Shown here in pieces: positions 1 through 8,364 of a stretch of 37,175 nt of DNA. The notes beneath the pieces were generated by a model. It did not search any database. It saw nothing but the letters and a program-made list of their open reading frames with translations, and was not told the origin of the DNA. The DNA lies in assembly GCA_035570235.1 (NCBI GenBank), contig DATMML010000010.1:1-37175 (forward strand). The letters run 5' to 3'. The DNA is from Vicinamibacteria bacterium (lineage in GTDB: Bacteria; Acidobacteriota; Vicinamibacteria; Fen-336). The position numbers and the translations under genes are program-made. Numbering within the stretch: the first letter of the stretch is position 1; each line of letters begins with the position of its first letter.

Positions 1-198
1 CGGGGGATCAAGCATCCTTTCGTCAAGAACTACGTGCTCGCCCGCACCACACCCCTGACGCGGCAGCGCAAGACGCTGCCCTCCTTCGACCAGACCTTCA
101 CCAAGCTGCTCTCCGCCCTCGAGGCCTTCGACACGACCAAGATCCGCTACGAGGACGTGCAGCGCTCCTCGGTATTCGCCGCGCCCGCCGGAGACTAG
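1..198 (+). CDS. 3' end of an unrecognised gene (cut by the window edge)
   Basis: An open frame enters from the left edge and ends at the TAG at 196-198, giving 65 C-terminal residues that include FVKNYVLART and FDQTFTKLLSALEAFDTTK. I do not recognise the family; a DNA-partition-like protein crossed my mind but I see no defining motif. It is a real coding sequence because a diverged copy of the same protein sequence recurs at 7269-7460, where it has suffered two single-base deletions, and an 18-base piece recurs again at 8035-8052. The better preserved frame here suggests this is the functional or parental copy. Confidence 0.6.
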   Translation, partial: RGIKHPFVKNYVLARTTPLTRQRKTLPSFDQTFTKLLSALEAFDTTKIRYEDVQRSSVFAAPAGD

Positions 199-343
199 GG
201 GAGCGGCGCCGCCGTTATTCGAGGAGCATCGAGGTCGAGCTCGGTGCGGCGGACGGAGACCGCGGGGTCACGAGTCCGGCGCGCCGCCGGGCGGTCTCGA
301 CGAGGGGACCCAGGCGCTCGACAAGCGCCAGGGGACGAAGCTC

Positions 344-372
344 TTGCCGTAGCCAAGCAGGCCCCCTTAGAC
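344..372 (+). promoter_or_regulatory. Putative sigma-70-like promoter of the NHL/PDZ gene
   Basis: TTGCCG at 344-349 and TTAGAC at 367-372 are separated by 17 nt. Transcription would begin near 379, about 33 nt ahead of the preferred ATG at 412. This supports 412 over the far-upstream possible start at 244, which would lie before the promoter. Seen by eye only; such matches are common in GC-rich DNA. Confidence 0.4.
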
Positions 373-411
373 TGGAGTGTCATGCTGGCGGCTGGCCGCG
401 GAGGCAACCGC

Positions 412-3400
412 ATGCACGCTCCGCCCGGGGACCACTCTGAGGATCAGCGGCGACTTGTGCCGCTTGCGGTCGGGCTGCTGTGGGCGCTGTGCGCAGCGTC
501 ATCCCGTGCCGGGACGGGCTGGGAGCCACCCGCCCTTCCACCGGTGCCGGCCCTCTCGGTAGGGCTCGGCATTCCGAGAAGTGTCGTCGTCGACAAGAGC
601 GGCAACACCTACATAGCCGCTGAGTTGCGAACCGGGGGCCAACCGGCGGGTCGGGTCTTCAAGGTGGATCCTACCGGGACCCTCACGGTGTTCGCGGGGG
701 GTGGGCCAAGGATGCTCAGTCGTTCCAACGGGGATGGGGAAGCTGCACGATTGGCAGAGCTCAAGATGCCATCGGGACTTGCCCTAGACCGATCCGGCAA
801 TGTCTTCGTCGCCGACGAGGCCGGGGGCCGGATACGGCGGATCGATGCCGTCAGCGGAATCATCACCACGGTCGCCGGGACTCGGCCCCCTGGTGAGCAA
901 ATGGACGCGGGGGCCGCCGCGGAGGGGCCTCTTCTGCGGCCCGCAGGAGTGGCCCTAGACGATGCCGGGAACCTCTACATCGTCGACCGCGGGGCTCAAC
1001 GCCTGCTACGTCTCGATGCAAAGACGGGATCGATTGACACGTTGGCGGGCGATGGTTTCCCAGGAGAGAGCGGGGACGGGGGACCTGCCTTGAAGGCCCG
1101 CCTCTCTTCGCCGCAGGGCGTGGCCGTCGACGACGCGGGCAGCCTCTACATCGCGGACAGAGGAAACCACCGGATCCGGAAGATCAGTGCCAACCGTACC
1201 ATCTCCACCGTTGCCGGCAACGGGAAGGCCGGGTTTAGCGGCGATGGTGGTCCCGCGACCGCGGCGTCTCTCAAGGACCCGTCAGGTGTTGCTCTGGACG
1301 CGAGGGGTAACCTTCTCATCGCCGACGCGGGCAACGGTCGCGTTCGCCGGGTCAGCACATCCGGGGTCATCTCCACGCTCGTGGGCGGCGCTACCGAGTG
1401 GTTTTCAGGCGACGGCCGCCCGTCCGCAGAGGCCGGCCTGGGAACGCCGGTGTCGGTGGCCGTCGCTCCGTCGGAGACCCTGCTGATTGCGGATGCCCGA
1501 CACTGTCGCATCCGCAGAGTGGATCGGTCGGGAATCATCACGACGTTGGCCGGTAACGGTGTCGGCTTCTACGGTGACGGCAGACCGGCAGCCGTCCGGC
1601 CCGAGCCACGGTGGGCGTATCGAAACGAAGAGGCGTGGATAGTCGGTGAGATCACCCGCGACATCGGGGAGATGGTCGCGTACGGCAAGGACCGCTCCCT
1701 CCTTGAGTCCGGTGCCATCACCATCGAGGGTCAGCCGTCGCCGAGTTCTTCAACGGGCCCCCCGAGCTTTGACGTGAGCGTCGCTCTCCCGAAGGCGGCG
1801 CCGGTGAGTGCGGTCGTTGTCCTCGATGAGCACATCTGGTCTCCGAAGAGTTACCTCAACTTCGCCCAGTTGCTGTTGGGCCGCGCTGGTCTGAAGGCCG
1901 CAGCGGCGGGCAGCGTGAGCCAGGCTTCGCTTCTTGGAGCCCTCACGGATCTGCAAGCTTCTAACCTCGAGCACGAGAACCAACGCATCTCGGGCATGCT
2001 GGCTGCAGACATACGGGATCCTCTGGCCCACGAGCAGGCGGCCTTCCTCCTCGGAGCATTTGGCCTGCGTGAGTCGGCAGGCACTTTCTCGGACAATCGG
2101 CGCACGCTCTCGCGCATGACCGCGCATCTTGCGATGGCCGAGGCCCTTCGCCAAACCAGGCCCATAAGCCTCGAGGGAACGTACGCGGAGACTCTACTTC
2201 TGACGTTGGCGGGTCGCCAACGCGACGCCATGGACCGGCTCGCCACGGGCAGGGCTCGCGCCCCCCTCCAACCTCCGGAAACCGCGTGGGTCAACGCCCT
2301 CGAGATGCGGAACAGTCACGACTATCGCGTGGTGGCCGATCCCCCGAAGGCGAGCCTGCTCGAGCGGCTCGAGTACTTTCGCGCTCTCTCCACCAGCGTT
2401 GGCGGTCCCGCGGTTCTCGAGCTCCTGCAGAAGCGGCAACCCGAGGCCGTACCCGACTGGGGGCGAATCACACTTCAGGAGAACCTCGGTGTTCAGACGG
2501 GGAACGTCTTCGCCTCTGCCGCCGTGGCCGCGGAAATGGGGCAGCTGGCGGAGATCTGGAAGCTCTCTCGGGGTCAGGCGCTCCACCCCGACGATGCCCC
2601 CAAAGTACTCAACATGCTTCCCGTTCGGTGCATTGCCCGGCGGGAAGACGGGAAGATCCGTCCCGAGGCACTGGACTGGGGCAGTTGGGCTTACTCGTCA
2701 CAAAGGCATCTCTGCCATGCCCTGGTTGAGGATGAGTTCTTCATACGGTCTCTCCAGGGCCTCAAGGACGAGGGGGCGTCCTTCAGAGATGAGGCCGCGC
2801 GCCAGTTTGAATCGCTCCGGCTCTACCCGCTCGTGTTCTTCAAATGGCAGTCGGGACTGTTCGACGAACGGACGCGCAAGGCTACAACAAGGATACCCGG
2901 AAATTTCATGGAGTTGCGCAAGACCAAGTCCGAGGAGGAGGCATGCGATAACACTCTCCTCCTCTTCAGAGACACACCCGAGCTTCCTACTGCATCAAAC
3001 TGGGACAGAGTGTTTCGAGTCTGCGGACGCGCGCGCGACTCCGGTGCCCTTCCAGACTATGTGCGCTGGTTTTCGAAGGCGCCTCTGCGCGGAACGGCGT
3101 TTGACGTCGATCGTCGAGTGATAGCCGCTCCCGCCGATGACGCCTACGGCCCCCTCCAGCTTGAGGGCCTCCTCAAGCTGGCTCCTTTTCAACGGTCTCT
3201 GGTGCAGGCCTATGTGCGTCTGAAGTACGGGAACAAGCTGACTTTGGAACAGCTCGACGCTGCTGCCGGTTTGCTCGTTGGCTATGATCGAGGGCTCATG
3301 CGCGAGAGAGCGAATCTGGCGACGGGCAATCCCGCCGACTACCTTCGCCTTGCTAGCCCCCTCTGTGACCTGAACGCCGGCGAATGCCTCGCTCTCGGCG

Positions 3401-4056
3401 ACTACCTTGCCGACCACGAGATGGATGAACCAGCTGCTCTCGCCTATCAGCGGGCAGTCGATGCTGCACCTGACCGTTTGGCTGTGGCCCAGGACTCTGA
3501 TTGGCTCGTCAACTACTACTTCGATGGGGGCAACAAGGAGAAGGCAGTTGGGGTCGCCCAGATCGCGGCTGCGGTCTACTCGGGAGCGGGCCTTCAGACC
3601 ATGGGCCGAGTTCTCGAGCGCTTGGGCAATTACACGGAGGCCGAGTCGTTTTTCAAGACGATCGAGCAACGGTATAACCGCCCAACAGAACTGCTGTCCT
3701 TCTACATTCGCCGGGAGCATAGGGCTCCTGGCTCGGGCTTCGCGGCCCAAGCGGCCAACGCATTGAAGGCGTTGTTTCCGCAGGGATTGGAGCTGGTTTC
3801 ACTCTCCGACTTCAGCGCTCCCCCGTCGGATCAAAACGGACTGCGAATAGGGCAGACTACCGGGAAGCTCCGTCGATTTGGTATCAAGGTTGGCGACGTG
3901 ATCGTAGCGATCGATGGCTATCGCATCGGAAACGAGGATCAGTATCTCTGTGTGCGGGGCTTCACCGACGATCCAAACATGACGGTTGTGGTCTGGCGAG
4001 CGGGCAGGTACGTGGAGATCAAGGGGTTGTTCAAGCGGCGTCGTTTCGGTCCTTAA
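412..4056 (+). CDS. Secreted NHL-repeat beta-propeller protein with C-terminal PDZ domain
   Basis: About 1214 residues. I chose ATG 412 because GGAGG lies 7 nt upstream (400-404) and the protein then begins with a signal-peptide-like stretch (RRLVPLAVGLLWALCAASSRAG); the frame stays open upstream to 244. Residues about 50-393 carry five or six NHL-type repeats of the form PxGVAxDxxGNLYIADxxNxRIRR followed by ISTVAGNG and GFSGDGGPA, which form a beta-propeller. The middle (about 400-1000) is helical-looking and unrecognised. Residues about 1006-1092 look TPR-like (AALAYQRAVDAAPDRL, LERLGNYTEAESFF). The last 70 residues form a PDZ-like domain (FGIKVGDVIVAIDGYRIG). NHL propellers and PDZ domains bind proteins or peptides, so a periplasmic or surface scaffold is likely; no enzyme site is visible. 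It converges on the truncated kinase at 4087. Confidence 0.85.
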   Translation: MHAPPGDHSEDQRRLVPLAVGLLWALCAASSRAGTGWEPPALPPVPALSVGLGIPRSVVVDKSGNTYIAAELRTGGQPAGRVFKVDPTGTLTVFAGGGPRMLSRSNGDGEAARLAELKMPSGLALDRSGNVFVADEAGGRIRRIDAVSGIITTVAGTRPPGEQMDAGAAAEGPLLRPAGVALDDAGNLYIVDRGAQRLLRLDAKTGSIDTLAGDGFPGESGDGGPALKARLSSPQGVAVDDAGSLYIADRGNHRIRKISANRTISTVAGNGKAGFSGDGGPATAASLKDPSGVALDARGNLLIADAGNGRVRRVSTSGVISTLVGGATEWFSGDGRPSAEAGLGTPVSVAVAPSETLLIADARHCRIRRVDRSGIITTLAGNGVGFYGDGRPAAVRPEPRWAYRNEEAWIVGEITRDIGEMVAYGKDRSLLESGAITIEGQPSPSSSTGPPSFDVSVALPKAAPVSAVVVLDEHIWSPKSYLNFAQLLLGRAGLKAAAAGSVSQASLLGALTDLQASNLEHENQRISGMLAADIRDPLAHEQAAFLLGAFGLRESAGTFSDNRRTLSRMTAHLAMAEALRQTRPISLEGTYAETLLLTLAGRQRDAMDRLATGRARAPLQPPETAWVNALEMRNSHDYRVVADPPKASLLERLEYFRALSTSVGGPAVLELLQKRQPEAVPDWGRITLQENLGVQTGNVFASAAVAAEMGQLAEIWKLSRGQALHPDDAPKVLNMLPVRCIARREDGKIRPEALDWGSWAYSSQRHLCHALVEDEFFIRSLQGLKDEGASFRDEAARQFESLRLYPLVFFKWQSGLFDERTRKATTRIPGNFMELRKTKSEEEACDNTLLLFRDTPELPTASNWDRVFRVCGRARDSGALPDYVRWFSKAPLRGTAFDVDRRVIAAPADDAYGPLQLEGLLKLAPFQRSLVQAYVRLKYGNKLTLEQLDAAAGLLVGYDRGLMRERANLATGNPADYLRLASPLCDLNAGECLALGDYLADHEMDEPAALAYQRAVDAAPDRLAVAQDSDWLVNYYFDGGNKEKAVGVAQIAAAVYSGAGLQTMGRVLERLGNYTEAESFFKTIEQRYNRPTELLSFYIRREHRAPGSGFAAQAANALKALFPQGLELVSLSDFSAPPSDQNGLRIGQTTGKLRRFGIKVGDVIVAIDGYRIGNEDQYLCVRGFTDDPNMTVVVWRAGRYVEIKGLFKRRRFGP

Positions 4057-4086
4057 GCGTGACGGATCCTGCCCGCGCCCACTTCT

Positions 4087-4713
4087 CTAGCCCCTCTCAG
4101 TGATGCTCCAGCCGGCCTGCAGAGCTGCTTCCGAATGAATATCTCGGAGTGTGGCACTACCTGGCCAAGAAGCGGACGAAAGGACCGCCGAGACCCGCTT
4201 GCAATCAACAACCACTTCGCGATACGAGCCTTGTCTCCGCAGGAGGAATGCAGCCAAGCTAACGGTGTCACACTCGACCGTATTCAGGGCCGTGAACTGC
4301 CGATAGCTCCTGACCCGAATGCCATTCACGGCCGCGATCACATCCCCAGCTGAAGGGGCGTCCTTATTGGCCGACTCGATCAGAGCCGGGCAGGTGATGT
4401 TCGGGTGGGAGAGCCAGCCAGCGGCGGGCCCCTCCCGGCGGAACCGCCGAAGGTACTCGTCGCGGGTAGTGTGGGTCAGGTACTCGGACTTTATGGTCTT
4501 GATGGCCACGGGTCGCGCAAACAGGGGAGCGAACCCCCGATAGACCCGGCCCATCGCCCCGTCGCCGATCTCCCCCGCGACCCGGTAGCGGCCGAATGCA
4601 GTGAGCGTCACGGACCGTGGCCCTCGCCGCCCGCTTGAAACGTCCCCGGGGGCGCGCGGGGTCCTCGGCGCGTGGGTGGAGTCTGAGGGGCAGCCTAGAG
4701 TAGGCAGGTCCAC
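4087..4713 (-). CDS. Truncated Ser/Thr kinase: N-lobe joined to a PDZ-like tail (probable decay product)
   Basis: An intact 208-codon frame on the minus strand. Residues about 40-106 are the N-lobe of a bacterial Ser/Thr kinase: FGRYRV, the glycine loop GDGAMGRVYRG, VAIK with Lys72, and RRFRRE with the helix-C Glu94, ending at LSHPNI. The sequence then jumps to a PDZ-like half domain (APSAGDVIAAVNGIRVRSYRQF). Everything between is gone, including the HRD catalytic loop, DFG and the C-lobe, so it cannot be an active kinase. An internal deletion that kept the frame best explains it. The open frame begins at ATG 4713, but the first 34 residues are low complexity; GTG 4611, just before the kinase similarity and preceded by GAGGG, may be the true start. 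It lies 120 nt beyond the end of the intact kinase. Confidence 0.6.
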   Translation of the reverse strand: MDLPTLGCPSDSTHAPRTPRAPGDVSSGRRGPRSVTLTAFGRYRVAGEIGDGAMGRVYRGFAPLFARPVAIKTIKSEYLTHTTRDEYLRRFRREGPAAGWLSHPNITCPALIESANKDAPSAGDVIAAVNGIRVRSYRQFTALNTVECDTVSLAAFLLRRQGSYREVVVDCKRVSAVLSSASWPGSATLRDIHSEAALQAGWSITERG

Positions 4714-4832
4714 CCGGGTTTAACTGCTCCGGTCTCGTGGTCTTCAGAGGCTCCCCGACAAAGATCCGGCGGCTACGCGTACGGCCCGAAATGGCTTCGG
4801 GGCGTTCACGGCGGCACCGCGCCACCCTGGTT

Positions 4833-6836
4833 TCACGGATGCTCCGCATCGCCTCGCGGTGCGTCCTTCTCCGTTTCCCGAAGCACGGCTCGAAGCTTGG
4901 ACGGGAGAAGACCTGAAGAATTGAGCGCGCCCTTACCGCTGAAGGTCTGCTCGACGCGAACCCGCGTTCGAACCTTGACCCCGTTCTTCTGGGCCGGAGC
5001 GTAGCGCCAGTTGCGGACGGCGGCGAGAACCGCATCATCCAGGACCTCTCCCGCGGACTCCACGACGCGCAATTCCGCAGGCTCGCCCGCCACCGTCACC
5101 GTCATCTCGATCGCGACCATCCCCCCCAGCTTCAGCCTCCGGGCCGGCTCGGGGTAGGGAGCGGTCTCCCCCGAGATCTTCCGGGGGGGTGTCACATCCG
5201 GACCCGGTTCCAGGAAGTCCCCCTCGCGGACCCACCCCAGGCTCCGCAGGTGCTCGCTGAGATCGGCGCTCGGCTGGCCTTGGAGCCGACCGAGCAGGGG
5301 GATCCGGTCGCCCGCGCGTGCCTGGACCGTCTGCACCCAGGGAGCAAACCCGTTCCGGGTCAGCTGCACCCCGTGCTCGCCGGGCCGTAGGGAAAGGCCC
5401 TCGAGGGGCGTGGTTCCCCTGGGCTGACCGTCGATGACCACCTCCGCTCCCTCCGGGTCCGAGTGGACCTCAAGGACTGCGCTCACCGGCTGCAGGGTGA
5501 ACCGAAGGGGCACGCCGAACGCTCCCGCGGGTACGTCCAGGGCCAACTCCGCGGAGGAGAACCCAGGGAGGGCGACCCGGATCGCGTGTCGGCCCGGACG
5601 GACCCCGGCCAGAGACAGCGGCGATTTCCCCGCCTCCGCGCTATCCACCCAGACCTGGGCGCCCACGGGCTCGGTCGCGATCTCGAGTCCCCCCGTCGGG
5701 ACGGAGGACCGCCCCTGCGCAGACGGTTGGAGAGCGGCGGAGCGGCGGAGCGCGACGGTGGCCGCCACCGCGGAGAGAACCAGGGCTCCCAAGGCGAGGA
5801 GCGAGTTGCGGTGCGAGAACGACCACGCGGAGGAGGCTGTCGCCGGCCCAGGCACCTTCCACTCGACCTCCTTGAGGTCGTGTGTCGCCACAACACCAGC
5901 CGCATCGGCGCCGTCTGCGGATGGGACTGGAGCCACGGGAGTTGCGGCCGGGCCGGCGGCATCGCCGCTTCTTCGGCCAAGCGCAGCCACGAAGGAGGCG
6001 CCGCTGGGGAAGCGGGTGCTCGGGTCCTTGGCCAGGGAGCGTCGGAAGACCTCATCGAAACGCGGGGGAAGCGCCGGGTTGTGGGACGAGGGAGGAGGAG
6101 GATCGGCGTTGACGACGTTGTGGACGATCTGGGCGATGGACTCTCCCTCAAAGCATCTCTTCCCCGTGAGCGTCTCGTAAGCCACCACCGCGAGGGAGAA
6201 AAGATCCGTGCGCGCGGAGGCCTGGCTGGACGTGATCTGCTCCGGCGCCATGTAGGAGGGTGAGCCGACGAAATCGCCGGCCGCCGTCACCGCGGTGGAG
6301 GTGAGATGGGCGACCCCAAAGTCCATGATCTTGGGGCGGCCGTCCGGCAAGATCATGATGTTTGAAGGCTTGATGTCGCGGTGGATCGTGCCCTTGCTAT
6401 GCGCATAGTCGAGACCCTCGGCAATCGGACCCAAGATCTGCAACGCCTCGGCAAGTTCGAGCTGGCCCACCTGCTGCAGCCGTCGGTGGAGAGTAACGCC
6501 TTCAAGGAGCTCCATCACGAAGAAGTCGTCGCCGACGTCAAAGACGGTGGTGATGTGGGGGTGAGCCAAGTTGCCCGCGGCCTGGGCCTCCCGGCGGAAG
6601 CGCTTCAAGTACTCTTCGCCCCGGGTACCGCTCAGGTATTCGGTCTTCAGCGTCTTGATGGCGACGACGCGTTTCGCCATGGGGTCGTAGGCCCGGTAGA
6701 CCCGGCCCATCGAGCCCTCGCCCACCAAGCCCTGGACCTCGTAACGCCCAAATGCGGTCGGGAGGGGATCCTGGACCAGTTGCAGATCGAGGGCCCTCTC
6801 CAGGGGTCCGGTGCTTTCCTTGTCGGGTTTTGGCAA
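4833..6836 (-). CDS. Transmembrane Ser/Thr protein kinase with two PEGA domains and a TonB C-terminal domain
   Basis: 667 residues. The start is TTG (6836-6834), chosen because GGAGGTG lies about 5 nt upstream; no ATG is suitably placed. The Hanks-type kinase spans about 30-288 with all key residues: GEGSMGRVY, VAIK Lys61, Glu83, HRDIKPSN (Asp154), DFG (Asp172) and APE. A Pro/Ala-rich linker leads to one membrane helix (345-363). Outside the membrane are two PEGA repeats (about 383-450 and 453-517; GAQVWVDSAEAGKSPL and GAEVVIDGQPRGTTPL) and a TonB C-terminal domain (about 547-633; YPEPARRLKLGGMV, VLAAVRNWRYAPA). The kinase should act in the cytoplasm and the PEGA/TonB part in the periplasm, perhaps as a sensor or envelope contact. 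It sits among decayed relatives (4087-4713, 7656-7904), so this is the functional survivor of a local family. Confidence 0.93.
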   Translation of the reverse strand: MPKPDKESTGPLERALDLQLVQDPLPTAFGRYEVQGLVGEGSMGRVYRAYDPMAKRVVAIKTLKTEYLSGTRGEEYLKRFRREAQAAGNLAHPHITTVFDVGDDFFVMELLEGVTLHRRLQQVGQLELAEALQILGPIAEGLDYAHSKGTIHRDIKPSNIMILPDGRPKIMDFGVAHLTSTAVTAAGDFVGSPSYMAPEQITSSQASARTDLFSLAVVAYETLTGKRCFEGESIAQIVHNVVNADPPPPSSHNPALPPRFDEVFRRSLAKDPSTRFPSGASFVAALGRRSGDAAGPAATPVAPVPSADGADAAGVVATHDLKEVEWKVPGPATASSAWSFSHRNSLLALGALVLSAVAATVALRRSAALQPSAQGRSSVPTGGLEIATEPVGAQVWVDSAEAGKSPLSLAGVRPGRHAIRVALPGFSSAELALDVPAGAFGVPLRFTLQPVSAVLEVHSDPEGAEVVIDGQPRGTTPLEGLSLRPGEHGVQLTRNGFAPWVQTVQARAGDRIPLLGRLQGQPSADLSEHLRSLGWVREGDFLEPGPDVTPPRKISGETAPYPEPARRLKLGGMVAIEMTVTVAGEPAELRVVESAGEVLDDAVLAAVRNWRYAPAQKNGVKVRTRVRVEQTFSGKGALNSSGLLPSKLRAVLRETEKDAPRGDAEHP

Positions 6837-7019
6837 GGTTCACCTCCGGTTCTCCGCCGACGGCGGCACCAAATCAACTAGCACCCCTTGCGGGGCTAGT
6901 GCGACGACCGCGGCCTTGCCAGGGTGTTGGTCCCAGAGCGTCGCAACTCTCTAAAGATGTGAGGCCGAGAACCCTCAGTCAACTGTCATTTACGCATCGC
7001 CGCGCCTCTTATTTCGTTT
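6837..7019. repeat. Kinase 5' leader and upstream block, copy A
   Basis: The non-coding stretch upstream of the intact kinase is repeated, diverged, at 7905-8034 upstream of the deleted kinase copy. Shared pieces in order are GGTTCACCTCCGGTTCTCCG (matching GGTTCACCCCCGATTCTCCG), GGCCGAGAACCCTCAGTCAA (GGCCGAGAACCCCCAGTCAA) and CTTATTTCG (CTTTATTTCG). Copy A also holds a hairpin at 6877-6900 (ACTAG, CCCC, loop TTGC, GGGG, CTAGT with a 2-nt bulge) that copy B lacks and that would lie in the kinase leader RNA. I see no gene here. Confidence 0.7.
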
Positions 7020-7460
7020 GTGGCACAAGTGCGTACGGGCCAGCAACTTGGGGCCTCGCTGATCGGCAGGGTTTGCTCGATGTGCCACGCACGGTGTCGG
7101 CAGGCTTCGTGCTGGAATTGTCACCGCTCCCCACGCTCCTATCGCCAGCGGGTGGACACGTTCCTGAAGCGGAGGCTCGCGGAGACTCTCGAGTCGCGGG
7201 TCGAGTGGGCGGACAAGGTCCGGGCGGCTTACGAGGCCTTGGGCCGGGGGGTGGCCGCCCTGAAGAAGCGCGGGATCAACCACCGGTTCGTCAAGAACGA
7301 CGTGCTCGCCCCCACCACCCCCTGATGCCACAGCGCAAGACGCTGCCCTCCTTCGACCAGACGTTCACGAAGTTGCTTTCCGCGCTCGAGCCCTTCGACA
7401 CGAACAAGGCCCGCACGAGGACGTGCAGCGCTCGTCGGTCTGCGCGGCGCCCGCCTGGGA
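7020..7460 (+). pseudogene. Frameshifted copy of the gene at the left edge
   Basis: From 7269 onward the sequence repeats window positions 1-185 with many identities (for example AGCGCAAGACGCTGCCCTCC). One base is missing in the CCCACCACCCC run, which brings TGA into frame at 7323-7325, and another is missing near 7410 (GGCCCGCACGAGG against ATCCGCTACGAGG). The open part upstream (7020-7325) reads as a basic helical segment (about 7140-7268) that would be the region cut off in the left-edge copy. Its first 40 residues are Cys-rich and may not belong to the original gene. Reading frames disagree along the length, so this is a dead copy. Confidence 0.7.
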
Positions 7461-7655
7461 GCCCTCCGCTTGCCCTTGCGCAACTCTCGCGTCGGGGTGC
7501 CCACCCAAACTGAAACCTAGGCAGTGCCGCGGATCTCGAGGGTACAGTTAATTCGTACCGATGGACCGGTGTCTGGTTCTTGGGAAGGACTCCCCGCTGA
7601 CGTTTTGGCGGACGCCGCAGGCGTGAACGGCACGTTCGGGATCCAGACTCCGGTG

Positions 7656-7904
7656 TCATTGCGGTCCGCCTTTTCCATAGGCCAGGTCTTTCTCCGTCTC
7701 CCGAAGCACCGCCGGTACCTTGGACGAGACAAGGCCGGAATTGAGTTCCCCGTTGCCGCCAAAGGCCTGCAGGACACGAACGCGCGTTCTCACCTTGACC
7801 CCGTTTTTCTGGGCCGGAATGTAGCGCCAGTCCGTTACGGCGGCGAGAACCGCACCATCCACCTCGTAGCGCCCAAATGCAGTTGGCTGGGCGGCCTTTG
7901 TCAC
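7656..7904 (-). pseudogene. Remnant of a second PEGA/TonB kinase: first residues fused to the TonB tail
   Basis: An 82-codon frame starting at GTG 7904. Residues 7-15 (QPTAFGRYEV) match the start of the kinase domain in the intact gene (LPTAFGRYEV). The next residue onward (DGAVLAAVTDWRYIPAQKNG, then VRTRVRV and LRETEKD) matches the TonB C-terminal domain and tail of the same gene. About 570 codons have been removed in frame. The leader also matches the intact gene, with the ribosome site changed from GGAGGTG to GGGGGTG. It cannot be a kinase; a tiny soluble TonB-C peptide is possible but decay is likelier. Confidence 0.75.
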
Positions 7905-8364
7905 GGTTCACCCCCGATTCTCCGTCCGCGGTGGAACCAAATTGATGCTGACGCACGCTCTACGGCGTGCGGCCGAGAACCCCCAGTCAACAGTCGATTG
8001 ACCTGTCGACGGGTTCTTTATTTCGCTGTTGGGATCGACCAGACGTTCACGATGCTGTCCGTCGTACTCTCACCTCGCGTTCCTCAGGTTTTTTCCTGAA
8101 TCCTCCCACGCGAGCACAAACCGTGCCGGCAACCGAAGAAGGCTGGGACCAGGCATTGGCGCGGGTTGGGCGGTGTGGCGGGCCCCGCCGCGTGGCCAGG
8201 CTGGGAACCCAGATACCACTAGATGGAACCGGGCGGCTGTTCCCGGCGCGAGGCGAGCAGCCCCCCCTGTCCCACGAGCCTAAACCCCGGTGGGAACACC
8301 GGGCCCCCAAGAGCGCGTGCCCTCGAAGCGGCGCATCCGGAAGGCCGTTCCCCGACCTTCCGAG
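7905..8364. repeat. Copy B of the kinase leader block, then gene-free degenerate DNA
   Basis: Positions 7905-8034 are a diverged copy of 6837-7019. Directly after it, TCGACCAGACGTTCACGA (8035-8052) is an 18-base identical match to 7353-7370 inside the frameshifted gene copy, so a third fragment of that gene follows. The rest up to the mglA stop contains no gene I can support. It holds short inverted repeats: TCAGG/CCTGA around a T6 loop (8084-8099), CCCGGTG/CACCGGG around GGAA (8286-8303), and the hairpin noted at 8338-8362. Confidence 0.6.
8338..8362 (-). terminator. Hairpin just after the mglA stop codon (possible terminator)
   Basis: A perfect 7-bp inverted repeat, CGGAAGG (8338-8344) and CCTTCCG (8356-8362), with an 11-nt loop, begins three bases beyond the mglA stop codon. 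No T-run follows on the minus strand, so it is not a textbook intrinsic terminator. It may mark the 3' end of the mRNA or help Rho-dependent ending. A second perfect hairpin (8286-8303) follows about 35 nt further on. Confidence 0.4.

Noticed and set aside
7323-7325. TGA in the copy of the left-edge gene as a third selenocysteine codon
   Set aside because: Alignment to positions 1-185 shows a one-base deletion just before it, so the TGA arises from a frameshift. The parent copy has no Cys there.
8084-8099. TCAGG-T6-CCTGA hairpin as an intrinsic terminator
   Set aside because: The T-run is in the loop, not after the stem, and no convincing gene ends there.
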